A stretch of 64,000 nucleotides of DNA, taken from Zingiber officinale (taxonomy: Eukaryota > Streptophyta > Magnoliopsida > Zingiberales > Zingiberaceae). The stretch covers positions 24,062,492 through 24,126,491 of the forward strand of contig NC_056004.1 of NCBI RefSeq assembly GCF_018446385.1, written 5' to 3'. The translations under genes and the position numbers were made by a program. A model generated the notes under the pieces. The model saw only the letters and a program-made list of their open reading frames with translations. It was not told the DNA's origin and did no database searches. Positions 1 through 10,193 of the stretch are shown here, piece after piece (within the stretch, counting starts at the first letter, position 1; the number at the start of each line of letters is the position of its first letter).

Positions 1-569
1 CACTTGAAATTCATTGACCATGGGTCTCAAAAATACTCTTTGAGCTCCCCCTAAAGCTCTTAAGCTTAGCCACCTCCTTAGGTGACTCATCCACTATGGC
101 TAGGCCACTTCAGTGCACCGTGGGTGATATTTAGTCTATAAACCTTACCTTCTTAACCTTAGATATCTTGTTCTTGGTTAATTTTTCCTTATCTTTAAAT
201 GATTTTCCCTTGTCATTTCTTGACCTCTCCTTACTATAATCATATATCACCCTAGCATATTTCTTTTCATGGGCTTTAGATGATATTCCCTTTCCCTTGG
301 TCACTCCTCTCCTATCAATGTCATGTGTCATCCTAGCACTTGTCCTCCTTTTGGTCTTGGAGGGACCTAAATTGACATTTTTGAGTCTTTGACCACCCAA
401 ATACTTTTTAAGTCCCTCGGTCCAATAATGAATCTATCTAGGACTTTCTCCATTTCCTCAAGCCTTGCTTTCAAGGCTTGATTTTTCAATTCTAGGGTTA
501 TAATCCTAGAATCAATATGTTTACCTTGGATATTCCTAGATCTATCCTTCCTAGGCATATGTCTCCCCT
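1..569 (-). pseudogene. Copia-type gag-pol remnant, downstream part
   Basis: On the minus strand, two overlapping frames read a lysine-rich gag-pol linker typical of plant copia polyproteins. One begins MPRKDRSRN and includes LEEMEKVLDRF; the other contains LGPSKTKRRTSARM and ends KVKKVRFID. They are offset by a frameshift near 370-400, and stops follow below 131, so the copy is dead. It continues, in the right order and strand, the gag that ends at 10507: the 9.9 kb between is inserted DNA. The element runs off the window at position 1. The link between the two halves is inferred from order and strand; the copia assignment rests on the gag start and PBS near 11.6 kb. Confidence 0.65.
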
Positions 570-760
570 TTTTGGGATTATGGATGCAATTTTCCCTGTG
601 GGTTCGGGGCCCCGCGGGGAAAACCCGAAATGGGGACGAAGATCCCTAATTTATTCGGGGATAGGGACGAGTTCAGGATTTTTTTCGAGGATGGAGCGGG
701 TTCGGGGCGGGTATGGGGATATTGTCCCCATCCCCTAACCCGCCTCGAAAATAATAATAA
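570..760. mobile_element. GC-rich dispersed repeat, left half
   Basis: G/C-rich DNA with repeated GGGGAT and CCCCAT words separates the copia remnant from the Tat-A LTR. Its right half lies at 10194-10506 beyond Tat-A. The right half's outer end, read on the minus strand, starts TAGGGATGACAATGGGG, and the left end starts with a loosely similar GGGAT..CAAT stretch. This suggests a short inverted-terminal DNA element, perhaps hAT-like. I see no clean target duplication, so the class is uncertain. An (AAT)n run at 751-760 is the target of Tat-A. Confidence 0.4.
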
Positions 761-1521
761 TGATCTGGTGATAAGGAGGGGTCTCGGTCAGCAGGGTGGT
801 CAATGACATGGTGGAGGTCAAAGTCAAGCTGGTCAACGTCCCAGTGTTATCGTCCGATCGGGCAACCCCCTTTTCCTACCGGGAGGAAGAATCGTCGAGT
901 CTACATGAAGCAGACATTAGCACAGCTCGGCCAGGTACCGAGCTTCCGATGCTCAGACAGACAAGGCATGCGCTGAGTGGCCAGCCCGCTCGGACTCACA
1001 CAAGCAAAATAGTGAAGACCGAGCAGATTATATTCAGACACAGCTTCTCCGTTCTACATAGCAGCGGAGCCTGGACAGTGGATGCTGGCCGAGCAGCCAT
1101 TCCGCTCAGCCCGAGGACAAGATCACCCGGACGACTGATAGCTGGCCTAGCGGCTCTTCCCCTCGACCTGTAACAGACAAAAGGAGGATAAGAGGATATC
1201 CTTTTGGGAACCTGTGTCACTGACAGACAGCATGCTTGGTGGCATGGTCAGGCAGAATATCGTACGATAGAAGCTTCCGCTGTCTTGTCAGAGATATGCT
1301 CGGGTCATTAAGGTATGGTGTCAGGGATACTTTTCTGACACGCCTCTTCAGGGTATGTTTTGAGGAGCGTGCATGCATCGGGGAGCGTGCATGCGCTCCC
1401 AAGGAGTCCTATATAAAGACCCTCAAGCTTCGATGGAGGCTTCATTGACGAGGAGTCCACTAGCGGTCAACGGGAGCGCCACGTCCCCATCATCCATTGC
1501 CTCAACTCTCGGACAGAATTA
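761..1521 (+). repeat. Tat-A 5' LTR
   Basis: Starts TGATCTGGTGATAAGG and ends ..GGACAGAATTA just before the PBS. It aligns along its length with 9429-10188 and with the split copy 2191-2647 plus 3271-3573. A TATA box (CTATATAAAG, 1409-1418) lies about 110 bp before the LTR end, so the transcript would start near 1440. Confidence 0.88.
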
Positions 1522-1525
1522 AATT

Positions 1526-1543
1526 TGGCGCCGTCTGTGGGAA
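1526..1543 (+). other. Tat-A primer binding site
   Basis: TGGCGCCGTCTGTGGGAA lies 4 nt after the 5' LTR. The TGGCGCCGT start fits the 3' end of a plant tRNA-Asp. The tRNA assignment is from memory and not verified. Confidence 0.7.
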
Positions 1544-1567
1544 TGCACCTGCATCTGAGCCGGGAAA

Positions 1568-2190
1568 ATGGAAGAAGCTAGACGACTTCACACCGTGACG
1601 CCCACTCAAGAAGAGCTCGACGCGCTAATACAAGTGTGAGCGGCAAAGATCGTCGAGCAACATCAGCAAAAGGCACTAGCTGACCGACTAGCGCAACAAG
1701 CAACGTCGACCTCTGGAGGTTGAGCGGCTCATGACGACCGACCGGAGCAGTATTCTATTTGTGGACAAAATAAGCTTCTGACCGACACGCATGGAGAAGC
1801 TCCACCCGCGTCTATTCCATTTCATCGGGCTCTGTTTCAAACGCCCTCAGAGATTACGCAAGCAAATCAGGAGAAGGGATCTTCTTCAGACGAAGCGCCC
1901 GTTCAAGACGCAAGGAAGGACAAGGCGCCCCGAGCCGATGCATCTCCCGAGCGGATCAACCGTCAGTTCTTCGAAGCAATACTACAAGACCCATTGTCGA
2001 GGCACTACGCTCCATTGGCAATCGGAGAGTACAACGAATCGATCGATCCGGATGATCATTTGGGAAAGTTCGATAACACTGCTACACTTCACCAATACAT
2101 AGATGGGGGGAAGTGCCGAGTCTTTCTCACAATGCTATCCGGCTCGGCCCAGGGATGGTTCAGGAGGCTGTCGGACATGATCAAATTTTG
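1568..2190 (+). pseudogene. Tat-A gag, truncated and broken
   Basis: Starts MEEARRL at 1568 after the PBS, continues with TPTQEELDALIQ, then hits stops and frame changes. At 1994-2190 another frame reads the conserved gag core (HYAPLAIGEYN, DDHLGKFDN, GSAQGWFRRLSD), matching the Tat-B gag at 16222-16430. Coding sequence ends abruptly at the LTR starting at 2191. The zinc knuckle and the 3' part of gag are missing. Confidence 0.75.
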
Positions 2191-2647
2191 TGATCCGGTG
2201 ATAAGGAGGGGCCCCGGTCAGTAGGGTGGTCAATGACATGGTGGAGGTCAAAGTCAAGCTGGTTAATGCCCCGGTGTTATCGTCCGATCGAACAACCCCC
2301 TTTTCTGATCGGGAGGAAGAACCACTGAGCCTACATGAAGCAGACGTTAGTACATCTCGGCCAGGTATCGAGCTTCCGATGCTTAGACAGACAAGGTATG
2401 CCCCCGAGCGGCCAGCCTGCTCGAACTCACACCGGTAAAACAGTGACGACCAAGCAAATTACATTTAGACACAACTTCTCTGTTCTACATAACAGCGGAG
2501 CCTGGACAGCTGATGCTAGCCGAGTGGCCATTCCACTTATCCCGAGGACAAGATCGCCCGGACGACCGATAGTTGGCCGAGCGGCTCTTCTGCTCGGCCT
2601 CTAATAGACAAAAGGAGGATCAGAGGATATCCTTCTGGGAACTTGTG

Positions 2648-3270
2648 TTATAACGGCCCAGCCCGGGCGGGCCCCACCCGGACCGAACCAGGAACGCCAC
2701 CAAAATTGCCCATCGGGTTGACAACTAGCTCCACAGACCACCGGAGGTCCTTTCAGTGTGCTTTGTCCTCACTCGCACGCACACTTAACCAGAATCTTAA
2801 AACCGGGGTATTACAGTAACCCCCACTTAAAGACACAACGTCCTCATTGTGTAACCATGAATCACATCACAGACAAATCTCAGAATCTCCCTCGCTAGGT
2901 GGTGCCCTGGGTGCTTCTGCCACAGGTGCACTCACGGTCGCAAGGTCGTTCTGATACCATATGTAACGCCCCGGCCGGGCAAGCCCCACCCGGACCGAAC
3001 AGGGAACACCACTAGAATTGCCCATCAAGTTGACGACTAGCTCCACGGACCATCGGAAGTCCTTTCAGCGTGTTTTGTTCTCACTCGCATGCACCCTGAA
3101 AAACTTCCCAGGAGGTCACCCATCCTCAGAGTTCTCCAAGCCAAGCACGCTTAATTTTGGAGTTCTTAAGTTTGGGCTTCCGAAAAGGAAGGTGCACCTT
3201 GGTGATATGAATAGTATCATCTAACCTTTTAAGTCATACTTAACTAGAATCTCAGAACCAGGGTATTACA
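2648..3270 (-). mobile_element. Cassandra TRIM retrotransposon
   Basis: A tiny LTR element lying antisense. The right LTR (2962-3270, 309 bp) starts TGTAACGCCCCGG and ends TATTACA. The left LTR (2648-2815, 168 bp) starts TTATAACGG and has the same end. Between them, read on the minus strand, are a tRNA-Met type PBS (GGTATCAGAAC, complement of 2947-2957) and a G-rich polypurine tract near 2816-2828. There is no coding region. TGTG flanks both sides. The right LTR carries a 5S rRNA-like block, the hallmark of Cassandra; the left LTR has lost it. Confidence 0.9.
3090..3199 (-). other. 5S rRNA-derived segment within the Cassandra LTR
   Basis: Read on the minus strand this holds the landmarks of plant 5S rRNA in order: a GGTGCA start, GAACTCC, TTAAGCGTGCTTGG, then GATGGGTGACCTCCTGGGAA and GGGTGCA at the end. 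The middle is diverged. It is a captured 5S sequence with remnants of the RNA polymerase III internal promoter, not a functional 5S gene. Confidence 0.85.
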
Positions 3271-3573
3271 TGTGCCGTCGACAGACGCATGTTTGGCGGC
3301 ATGGTCAGGCAGAAGATCGTACAATAGAAGCTTCCGCTTTCTTGTCAGAGATATGCTCGAGTCGTTAAGGTATGTTGTCAGGGACACTTTTCTAACACGT
3401 CTCTTCATGGTATGCTTTGAGGAGCGTGCACACATCAGGGAGCATGCACGCGCTCCCAGGGAGTCCTATATAAAGATCCCCAAACTTTGACGGAGGTTTC
3501 ATTGACGAGGAGTCCACCAGCGGTTAACGTGTCACGTCCCCAACATCCATTGCCTCGACTCTCGGACAGGATG

Positions 3574-5222
3574 CGGTTGTCCGTTCGGTTAGACTACCGA
3601 GCAACCAACAATGAAGCCAAATATGAAGAACTTATAGCTGACCTACAGGTTGCCTGGCACATCGGAGCCATCAAGGTCCTCATCCACTCGGATTCATAGT
3701 TGGCTGCTTAACAGCTAAATTGGACGTTTGAGATAAGCAACGCGCAACTCAGGCTCTACGCGGAGGCTTTTGAAAAGCTTAAGGCCAACTTTCGGGAGGT
3801 CATAATATAGAAGGTCCCCCGAGCGGAGAACCAAGCTGTAGACGAATTGGCTAAACTATCCAGCTCGTTATCACTGATCGTCATATCGCAGCGGATCGTG
3901 CAGGTAGCTTTAGTGGCCCATATTAACCGGATAGAGGGACTTACCTTCCTAGACGATTGGAGGACAGCGTTGACGGAATTTCTGCGATCGGGAACTACAC
4001 CGTCCAATCGGGAGGAGGTCCGCTTATTAAGAAAGAGGGTTGGTCGATTTACCCTGATCAGAGATCAGCTCTACAAGAAGGCTTTCTCGAGTCCCCTACT
4101 TAATTGCGTAGGGTCGAAGGATGCCGATTACATAATACAGGAGGTACACCAAGGGTCTTGTGGAGGACATCCAGGCGACCGCTTATTGGCAAGGAAGATT
4201 TTAGTTGTCGGATACTTCTGGCGGACCCTCCAGGATGATGCCAGTCGGATGGTTGCCACCTGCTTATCTTGTCAGAAGTATCACAATCTCTCGCACCAAC
4301 CGACCGAGGAGATGAAGACATCCACAGTGACTTGTCCGTTCGACCAGTGGGGCGTGGACATCATGGGGCCCTTCCCCATGGCTACGGGTTAGAGGAGGTT
4401 CCTGCTCGTCGCGGTGGACTATTTCTCCAAATGGGTCGAAGCCGAGCCGCTGGCGAGGATAACCGAGCAGATGGTCATGAAGTTCATTTGGCAGCACATC
4501 ATTTACCGATTCGGGATCCCGCGTCGGCTCGTCTCCCGAACCGACGCAGGATCCCGAACCGGTTATCCTCGGTAGCCTACCGGGATCCCTACCGATAATG
4601 GGAGACAATTCATGGTCAGAGGCTCAAGGAGTGGTGCGAAGGGTACCACATTCAGTAAGCCTTCACTTCGGTAGCCTACCCTCAGAGCAATGGGCAAGTG
4701 GAGGTCGCCAATCGTGGAATACTTTTGATCCTGCGCATTCGGCTCGACCACGTCGGAGGGAGCTAGGTAGATGAGCTCCCCAGCGTACTATGGACGATCT
4801 GCATGACTCCCAAGGAAGGGACCGGGGCAACGCCCTTCCACCTTCTATATGGTGGCGAAGCGGTCGTCCCCGTCGAAGTCGGGGTTGAATTCGACCGGAT
4901 ACAACACTACAACGAAGACAACGCCGAGCGGAGGCTTTTGGAGCTGAACTTGGTGGACGAAGTGCACGCTAAAGCAGTCGTCCGACTGATGGCGTACTGA
5001 CAGAGAATGAGACAAAGATACAACCGAAGGGTGATCCCAAGATTGTTTCAGGTCGGTGACTTGGTGTGGAAGAAAGTAAAGCCGGTCGACGAAGTCACCA
5101 AGCTGGAAGCTCCGTGGGCTGGACCCTTCAAGGTCGTAGAAAAGCTTCGCTCGGGCGCCCACTATTTACAGGATGAGGACGGGCAGCGATTAGAACGACC
5201 GTGGAGTGTGAACCATCTCTAG
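3574..5222 (+). pseudogene. Tat-A RNase H and integrase (pol 3' part)
   Basis: Reading starts in the middle of the extra RNase H domain (ATNNEAKYEELIADLQ). Next comes the spacer ending ENQAVDELAKLSSS and the integrase zinc-binding module (HQGSCGGHPGD..CLSCQKYH, about 4140-4290). The catalytic core follows: VDIMGPFP near 4350, SKWVEAEPL, TDNGRQF near 4597. The C-terminal module ends RRVIPRLFQVGDLVWK and a stop at 5222. In-frame stops occur at 4390 (TAG), near 3698 and 4999. A short insertion of about 58 bp disrupts the core at 4538-4596. No RT or protease is present upstream. Confidence 0.82.
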
Positions 5223-5339
5223 CCTTACCGAGCCGGATGAGAGGTGCGCTGATGTGATCAATGTACCTTTATATCCCTGTGTTCCTTCGTTGCAGGACAA
5301 GAAATAAAAGATTAAGCTTCCAATCTTTGTTCCGAATGG

Positions 5340-6200
5340 CATGTCGAATCATCGAGCGACGACGTTAAACTCCTGTCTTCATCGAACCGTCGAGCGACGA
5401 CGTTAAACCCCGATCTTGACCAACCGTCGAGTGGTGATGTTAAATCTTGGTCTTCATCGACAGTCGAGCGGCAACCTTAAACCCCGATCTTTATCGACGG
5501 TCGAGCGGCGACCTTAAACCCCGGTCTTGACCAACCGTCGAATGGCGACGTTAAACCCCGGTCTTCATCGATGGTCGAGCGACGACCTTAAACCCCGGTC
5601 TTCATTGACGGTCGAGCGACGACCTTAAACCCCTGTCTTCACCAACCATCGAGCAGTGACGTTAAACCCCGATCTTCATCAATCGTTGAGCGGAGACGTT
5701 AAACACTGGTCTTCATTGACGGTCGAGCGGCAACCTTAAACTCCTGTCTTCACCGAACCTTCGACGTCGAGCGGCGACGTTAAACCCCTGTCTTCACCGA
5801 ATCATCAAGCGGTGACGTTAAACCCTTGTCCTCATCGACGATCGAGCGGCGACCTTAAATCCACGTCTTCGTCAAATCGTCGAGCGGCGACGTTAAATCC
5901 CGGTCTTCATCGACGGTCAAGCGGCGACTTTAAACCCCTGTCTTCACCGAACCGTCGACGTCGAGCAGCGACATTAAACCCCTGTCTTCACTGAACAATC
6001 GAGCGGCGACATTAAACCCCTGTCTTCACCGAACTATCAAGCGGCGACGTTAAACCTCTGTCTTCACTGAACCATCGAGCGGCGACGTTAAACCCTTGTC
6101 CTCATCGGCGGTCGAGCAGCGACCTTAAACCCACGTCTTCGTCAAATTGTCTAGCGATGACGTTAAACCCCGGTCTCCAATGAAGATCGAGAGGTGACCT
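5340..6200 (+). repeat. Tandem array, about 37-38 bp unit, Tat-A 3' untranslated region
   Basis: About 22 degenerate copies of a unit with GTCGAGCGGCGACGTTAAAC and GTCTTCATCGA, period 37-38 bp. The same unit occurs in Tat-B at 20975-21116 and 29030-29140. Arrays between integrase and the antisense gene are common in Tat elements. There is no spacer diversity and no cas gene, so it is not CRISPR. Confidence 0.88.
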
Positions 6201-6435
6201 TAAATCCAAGAGAAGGTATGAACCTTGTTTGAACTCGTCAAATGGCCGATCGACGACCCACAAGTCATCGGGATAGCCTTGATTATAGCCGAGCGGAAAA
6301 ACTGGTGCCAAGCATGGAAGCAAACAAATCACAAGGAAAAGCCCCGTTGAACGGGCGAACCATTCATTTTACAAAAGGATGCTGCCGAGCGGCAGGATTA
6401 CATTTAAGACTTAAAAACTTTTATAGGACTTCAAC

Positions 6436-8683
6436 TCACTCTATATAGTCGAATACATCATCAGGCATGGAGTCGTTCAGATGATTGCGGCTGATAACGC
6501 CATCTGTCAGGGCTTTGGGAAGGTGACCGCCCGCCTTGAGCTGCTGGAGGGTCCCATCAATGTCTAACTCGAATGCTCGGACGATCCACTAGACAACTTT
6601 TTTAGTAAACTGGTCCAAGCGGAGATACTCCTATTTCATCACGACAAATCAGCTTGGCTCTTCCTGTTGGTAGACCGTCAAGGCAGAACGGGAGGCCTTT
6701 AGGGCATCTTCAGCATCCTTGAGCTTCTTATTTAGAGACTCCTCTCCAGCCCTCGGCAGGCTCGCTCGGCGATCAAATAGTCCTCAGCTTCTTTATACTT
6801 TTGGGCGAGTCGTCTAGCCTCCTGGTTCTTCAGTTCCAGGTCGGCGATGGCTCGCTGCTTTCTTGTGGAGGCAAGCTCGAGCTTTCTGTCGTAGGTCTTC
6901 AACTGAGTCTCGATCTGGCCCAACCTACTAGTCTGATCGCTAACTTCTGCTGCTTTGCCGCGAGGAGTTGTTGGGCCTTTTCCAGATCGGCCTGCAGCTG
7001 GGCGACTGATGGCCCCTGGGAGGAAGAGGCGCCGCCAAAAATCTTGAGCTTCTTCAGTTCTTCCTCCACAAGGGCGAGCCGTTGGCACATAGTCACGCTC
7101 TCCACCCAGTACTACAAGGGAACAGAAAAATATTAACGTCGATCGAAAGAAAATTATGAAATGATGAAATACGTACCCTAGTGGACATCTGTAGATGGTT
7201 GTTCCCGAGTGCTCCTGGCGATATCGTTGCCGCTCGGGGTTGTGCTTCCTCCCAAACGCCGATAAGTGGCCCGCAAATTATAATCTTGTGTTCGGGGATA
7301 GTCGGACGGGCGCACTGCTCAAGATAGTCCTCCGTCGGAAGGTTGATAGTCGCTGTCACAGATCGCCGGCTGCTCGGGTCCGACGAGGAGGAGACCGCCA
7401 GACCCAGAGGAGCGACGACAGATGCCGGATCGATCCTGGACACCCATGGTCTTCGTAGGGTACGGGGCGGCGGCAAAAAGGAGACCAGGGGAGCAGTGAT
7501 GGCCTCTGACGGCGTTTCAGTTAGGGATGGAGTTCGATCAAACGAGGTGGCTTCCACTGTTGGGACAACTACAGGAGACGAAGTGCCCTTGGCGGTACCC
7601 ATGGCCGAGGTGGCGGATCGGGAGGTGTTTTTCGTACGGCGCCTCTTGCGCTTGATGAGTTGCAACCCCTCATTAGAAGACTCGATACCCTCGGTCTGAG
7701 CGGTGGGCTATGCTTCGAGAGTTGGGAGTGGCTCAGCAACTTCTTCGATGCTGGCTGTCTGAACGGCGGTGGGGGTCTCCTTGCTCTCAGCTTACGTGCC
7801 TTCATGGGAGTCAATCGGCGCCAGGCCAAGGCTCGCCATTTCCTTGGCAGCAGCCGCTTCGATTTCGACATCCTTCAGCTTCGTCAGGCCGGCCGCGCGC
7901 GCTCGCATCATGATCTTGGCTGCAAAAGGAAAAAAAACAAATCAGTTAGACTCAAAAGAAAGGAGCCGAGAAATTTCATACCAAGCCGCTCGGGAGGCTC
8001 GTGCGAATCGAACTTAGCCCAAAGATGTACATAACACCCTCCAGCAATATCTTATGGATGTCGTACTTCTGACTAGCCAGCATGTTCGCTACATGAAGAT
8101 AATCTGGTTGACTCTTGTACTTCTTCAGGTTCGGCTGAGGTGGTAGTCCGACCTGCCATTGGGTCTGGAAGCTTGGCCGTTCAGGAAGCCGCATGAAGAA
8201 GAAATACTCCTTCCAATATTTATTCGAAGTAGGTATCTTATCAAAAAATACTAGACCGATCTGAGACTGAAAGAGATAGGCCCCTAGCTTAGACTGCTTG
8301 GGGTAATAGAAATAATGAAAAACTTGAGGGGTTAAAGGGATGTCGTGCAGCCAAAACAGGATGACAACGCTGCACAACAGATGAAAGGAATTGGGTACTA
8401 GTTGGGGGAGAGGAACACGGAAGTAATTACAAACTTCAAGGATAAAAGGATGGATTGGGAAGCGAAGACCAGTCATAAACTAGTCTCTGAACAGACATAT
8501 TGTGCCGATCGGCGGATCATTAGGCCGGTCGGACGAAGAGGCCAAAATGATTTCATTGTCAGGGGGGATTTCGAAAGCGTTTCGGAGGTTCTCGGCGTCT
8601 CCCTCGTCAAACCTGGTCTTCATGGTGGTGTACCAGAGGTCAGGAGCGGGGTCAGAGGGTCGGGAAGAGCTCGCTATCGCCAG
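6436..8683 (-). pseudogene. Antisense gene of Tat-A, PF04195-like, with two short introns
   Basis: It runs opposite to pol. Exon 1 (8683-7982) holds DLWYTTMKTRFDEGD, a stop (Q to TAG near 8478), then TGLRFPIHPFILEV and FFDKIPTSNKYWKEY, resembling 'putative gypsy type transposon' (PF04195) proteins. Intron 1 (7981-7920) has GTATGA..TTTGCAG; intron 2 (7176-7112) has GTACGT..CTTGTAG. Exon 2 starts near MMRARAAGLTKLKDVE and includes a basic KRKRRR patch. Exon 3 is a coiled coil (VEEELKKLKIF, LQADLEKAQQLLAAK) ending DGTLQQLKAGG..FDYIE and a stop at 6436. The ancestral start codon now reads CTG (8683). Stops and a frameshift near 6955 make it non-functional. Tat-B carries the same gene at 29417-32780. 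Function is unknown. Confidence 0.7.
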
Positions 8684-8943
8684 AAAATGCGTCGGAAAAT
8701 GAAAAACAGGAGGTTCGACGGAAGTTTAATGGAATAGTAAGCAGGAAACACAAAACGGACACTAGGAAAACTGCAAGGAACGAAGAGGGCTGCGAGCAAT
8801 TGGAGAGAGGAAGGAATGAGAGAGCTTACAGGAGAAGAAGAGGTCGCCGAAAATAGGAGCGAAGCATCGTCGGAGCACCAACTGCACAGGAACTCGCCGA
8901 CAATCTTCACAGAAAACGCGAGAGGAAGAAGCCAACACCGCGG

Positions 8944-8953
8944 CTTTATAAAG
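8944..8953 (-). promoter_or_regulatory. TATA-like box upstream of the Tat-A antisense gene
   Basis: CTTTATAAAG lies about 260 bp before the (lost) start codon of the antisense gene. Tat-B has TTATAAAC in the equivalent place (32938-32945). The word is palindromic, so strand is inferred from position. Confidence 0.4.
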
Positions 8954-9412
8954 CTTGAGATCGGCCAACCGGGGCCATCCGATCCAGGTCACGGAAGCCG
9001 GAGCGTAGATCTAGCCGTTGAATTCAAACCACCAAATATCACATCAACATCTGTCGCTTCGGGCGTGCGATGATGACGGCTGTGACACGTGGCACACGCC
9101 TACAGGGTAGCATTTAATGAACGCCATTAACAGGCATGGGCACGTGCTCGGCTTTAATGAAGATGATTTGCACGAATTCTGAAGGGATTTGGATGATGTC
9201 AGCATTGACTGCTCTCATCCAAAGACAGAAACTATAAATTTCTCCAAATATGAATTAGCGAAGTACCGATCGGCCTCAAAGAGCAATCTCAGGGCTGCCC
9301 GACACCCTCAGGCAAGCCGGTCGGGGTCCAACCAGTATCACGGCCGATCGACCAACCAATCTTTAGACTAGCTCGTCCAGTTAGTCGGACTTACAGCCTG
9401 ATTCGATTAGAC

Positions 9413-9424
9413 TTGAGGGGGAGG
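9413..9424 (+). other. Tat-A polypurine tract
   Basis: TTGAGGGGGAGG stands just before the 3' LTR. Tat-B has the near-identical GAGGGGGAGA at 33461-33470. Confidence 0.75.
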
Positions 9425-9428
9425 CATG

Positions 9429-10188
9429 TGATTCGGTGATAAGGAGGGGCCCCGGTCAGCAGGGTGGTCAATGACATGGTGGAGGTCAAAGTCAAGCTGG
9501 TCAACGTCCCAGTGTTATCGCTCGATCGAGAAACCCCTTTTCCGACCGAGAGGAAGAACCGCCAAGCCTACATGAAGCAGACGTTAACATAGCTCGACCA
9601 GGTACCGAGCTTCCGACGCTCAGACAGACAAGGTATGTGCCGAGCGGCCAGCCCTCTCGGACTCACACTGGCAAAATAGTGACGACCGAGCAGACTACAT
9701 TCAAACACAACTTCTCCGTTCTACATAGCAGCGGAGCCTGGACAGTGGATGCTGGTTGAGCGGTCATTCCGCTCAACCCGAGGAAAAGATCGCCCAGACG
9801 GCCGATAGCTGGCCGAGCAGCTCTTCTGCTCGGCCTATAACAGACAAAAGGAGGATCAGAGGATATCCTTCTGGGTACCTGTGCCGCCGACAGACGTCAT
9901 GCTTGGCGGCATGGTTAGGCAGAAGATCGTATGATGGAAGCTTTCGCTGTCTTGTCAGAGATATGCTCGGGTCGTTAAGGTATGGTGTCAGGGACACTTT
10001 TCTGACACGTCTCTTCATGGTATTCTTTGAGGAGTGTGCATACATCGGGGAGCGTGCACACACTCCCAAGGAGTCCTATATAAAGATCCCCATGCTTCGA
10101 CAGAGGCTTCATTGACGAGGAGTCCACCAACGATCAACGGGAGTGTCACGTCCCCAACATCCATTGCCTCGACTCTCGAACATGATCA
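9429..10188 (+). repeat. Tat-A 3' LTR
   Basis: Starts TGATTCGGTGATAAGG and ends CGAACATGATCA, followed by the target duplication AATAA (10189-10193). It carries the same TATA box (TATATAAAG near 10078) as the 5' LTR. Many scattered substitutions separate the two LTRs, so the insertion is not recent. Confidence 0.88.
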
Positions 10189-10193
10189 AATAA

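Larger units (their letters stand above)
2191..3573 (+). repeat. Internal third LTR of the Tat-A family, split by Cassandra
   Basis: 2191-2647 and 3271-3573 together make an almost complete LTR of the same family as 761-1521, with its own TATA (TATATAAAG near 3468). It lies between truncated gag and RNase H. Its 3' end stops at CTCTCGGACAGGAT and passes directly into RNase H coding sequence at GGATGCGG, so the last LTR bases (CA) are missing. A 623-bp Cassandra element interrupts it at 2648-3270. Confidence 0.85.
761..10188 (+). mobile_element. Tat-A: Ty3/gypsy Tat-lineage LTR retrotransposon, deletion derivative
   Basis: Two LTRs of 761 and 760 bp (761-1521 and 9429-10188) begin TGATC/TGATT and end ATTA/ATCA, flanked by the 5-bp duplication AATAA (756-760 and 10189-10193). 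Inside are a PBS, a broken gag, an internal third LTR with a Cassandra insert, archaeal-type RNase H plus integrase, a 37-38-bp tandem array, a large antisense gene and a purine tract. The extra RNase H, tandem repeats and antisense gene before the 3' LTR are features of the plant Tat lineage. Protease and RT are absent and gag is truncated, so it cannot move by itself. Confidence 0.85.

Noticed and set aside
3090-3199. 5S rRNA gene
   Set aside because: The middle is diverged, and it lies inside a Cassandra LTR with PBS and polypurine tract next to it. It is a captured sequence.
5812-5994. Repeat protein ORF (NPCLHRRSSGDLK)
   Set aside because: The frame is only a translation of the 37-38-bp tandem array; the period is not a stable multiple of three and there is no gene context.
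5340-6200. CRISPR-like array
   Set aside because: The repeats are directly adjacent without unique spacers, they lie in a plant retrotransposon, and the same unit occurs in Tat-B.
8674-8992. Signal-peptide-like ORFs before the Tat-A antisense gene
   Set aside because: They read through the presumed 5' leader (CT-rich) in frames not shared with Tat-B.
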